Origin: Alphaproteobacteria bacterium
Lineage (GTDB): Bacteria > Pseudomonadota > Alphaproteobacteria > CBDBCS01 > JAHZLG01
Length of the DNA stretch: 6,328 nt
Reading direction: 5' to 3'
Assembly: GCA_022599995.1 (NCBI GenBank)
Contig: JAHZLG010000066.1
Span: forward strand, 1-6,328
The stretch's first letter is position 1. Each line of letters starts with the position of its first letter. The position numbers and the translations under genes were made by a program. The notes beneath the pieces were generated by a model that saw only the letters and a list, made by a program, of their open reading frames with translations, did not search any database and had not been told where the DNA came from. Below, one piece after another: positions 5,637 through 6,328 of this stretch.

Positions 5637-6328
5637 CCTCCCCAATCCCGCACACCAGCACCCCTGCCCCTACCACCCTCCCTTGGCGGGAGAGGCCCGA
5701 GCTCCTTTTGCTGATTGCCACCTTCGCGATGGCACTGGCCATGGCACTGTGGACAACCCTGTTGAACAATTTCGTGGTGGAATCCTTTGCCTTCACCGGC
5801 AAAGAAATCGGTGTGTTGCACTCGATCCGTGAAATCCCCGGCTTCCTTGCCTTCACGGCGGTTTTCGTGCTTATCTTGCTCCGCGAGCAACACTTCTTTC
5901 TCATCTCCCTGTTGCTGGCGGGTATTGGATTGGCACTGACCGGGTTGTTGCCCGGAATTTTCGGCGTCTATACCGCCACCGTGCTGATGAGCATCGGGTT
6001 TCACTACTTCGAGACCCTGAAGCTATCGTTGACCTTGCAGTGGGTCGACAAAGCACGCAGTCCGATCGTCTTCGGGCAACAAGTGTCGGCTGCGTCGCTC
6101 GCCTCGGCACTTGTCTTTTTGGTCGTGCTGGTGTTCTTCGATAACGGCTTTACCGAATTAGCCGACCTGATCCCCTCCCAGAACCAAGGCACCCCTGCCA
6201 GCGAGGTCACACCCGCTCAACCGTATATCGAAACATACCTGATCGTCGGAGGCCTGATCGCTGCCCTGTGTCTTGCCTGCTTCTTTCTGTTTCCCCAATT
6301 CCCGGTGACCCGGATCAGCAACCAGATC
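5633..6328 (+). CDS. MFS transporter, N-terminal half (3' end outside window)
   Basis: This is an inner-membrane permease of the major facilitator superfamily, with substrate unknown. The ATG at 5633 overlaps the pheT stop (ATGA), and the frame stays open to the last base, giving 232 residues without a stop. After a Thr/Pro-rich cytoplasmic N-terminus (1-20) come about six hydrophobic segments, near residues 24-46, 68-84, 88-105, 108-126, 146-169 and 201-220, as expected for half of a 12-helix MFS protein. The phrases LLNNFVVE, REIPGFLAFTAVFVL and MSIGFHYFETLKLSLTLQW resemble an uncharacterised MFS group I recall from alphaproteobacteria. The loop between the fifth and sixth segments (about 171-199) is long and rich in Pro/Gln/Thr, possibly another small insert. 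No good Shine–Dalgarno is visible, so translation probably depends on coupling to pheT. Family confidence is good; function is open. Confidence 0.85.
   Translation, partial: MTSPIPHTSTPAPTTLPWRERPELLLLIATFAMALAMALWTTLLNNFVVESFAFTGKEIGVLHSIREIPGFLAFTAVFVLILLREQHFFLISLLLAGIGLALTGLLPGIFGVYTATVLMSIGFHYFETLKLSLTLQWVDKARSPIVFGQQVSAASLASALVFLVVLVFFDNGFTELADLIPSQNQGTPASEVTPAQPYIETYLIVGGLIAALCLACFFLFPQFPVTRISNQI

Overview
The window is a GC-rich stretch (roughly 60% by eye) of a bacterial chromosome carrying the conserved translation cluster rplT–pheS–pheT, all on the + strand. A membrane transporter gene follows, overlapping the end of pheT and running off the right edge. The gene order and the wording of the proteins (for example EVQVVCGAPNAR, GMLCSERELL and DDHDGIIDL in PheT, and the L20 C-terminal half) point to an alphaproteobacterium. 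The genus cannot be named from this window.

Layout: 2-328 is the 3' end of rplT (ribosomal protein L20). 329-819 is an unusually long gene-free gap with a degenerate 41-bp tandem duplication in the middle. 820-2259 is pheS, the phenylalanyl-tRNA synthetase alpha (catalytic) subunit. 2256-5636 is pheT, the beta subunit. 5633-6328 is the first half of a major facilitator superfamily (MFS) permease. The junctions pheS/pheT and pheT/MFS are both 4-bp ATGA overlaps, so the three genes are probably one translationally coupled transcription unit.

The striking feature is the architecture of the two synthetase subunits. All the family hallmarks are intact, but both proteins are far longer than usual: PheS has 479 residues against about 330-360, and PheT has 1126 against about 800. 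The excess consists of in-frame, low-complexity segments placed in loops and at one terminus. A 15-bp unit encoding the pentapeptide A-G-D-T-S, built around the near-palindromic core GACACTAGTG, occurs as a 7-unit array at the 3' end of pheS and again as a larger compound array inside pheT. Other inserts are a His/Asp-rich stretch made of perfect inverted repeats, a Lys/Gly-rich stretch, and a duplicated 24-bp unit near the PheS active site. The likely reading is a genome that tolerates repeat-derived, palindrome-rich insertions in essential genes, comparable in concept to the Rickettsia palindromic elements, although no sequence relationship is claimed.

PheS and PheT together form the (alpha-beta)2 enzyme that charges tRNA-Phe, and L20 is a structural protein of the 50S subunit. 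The transporter's substrate is unknown.
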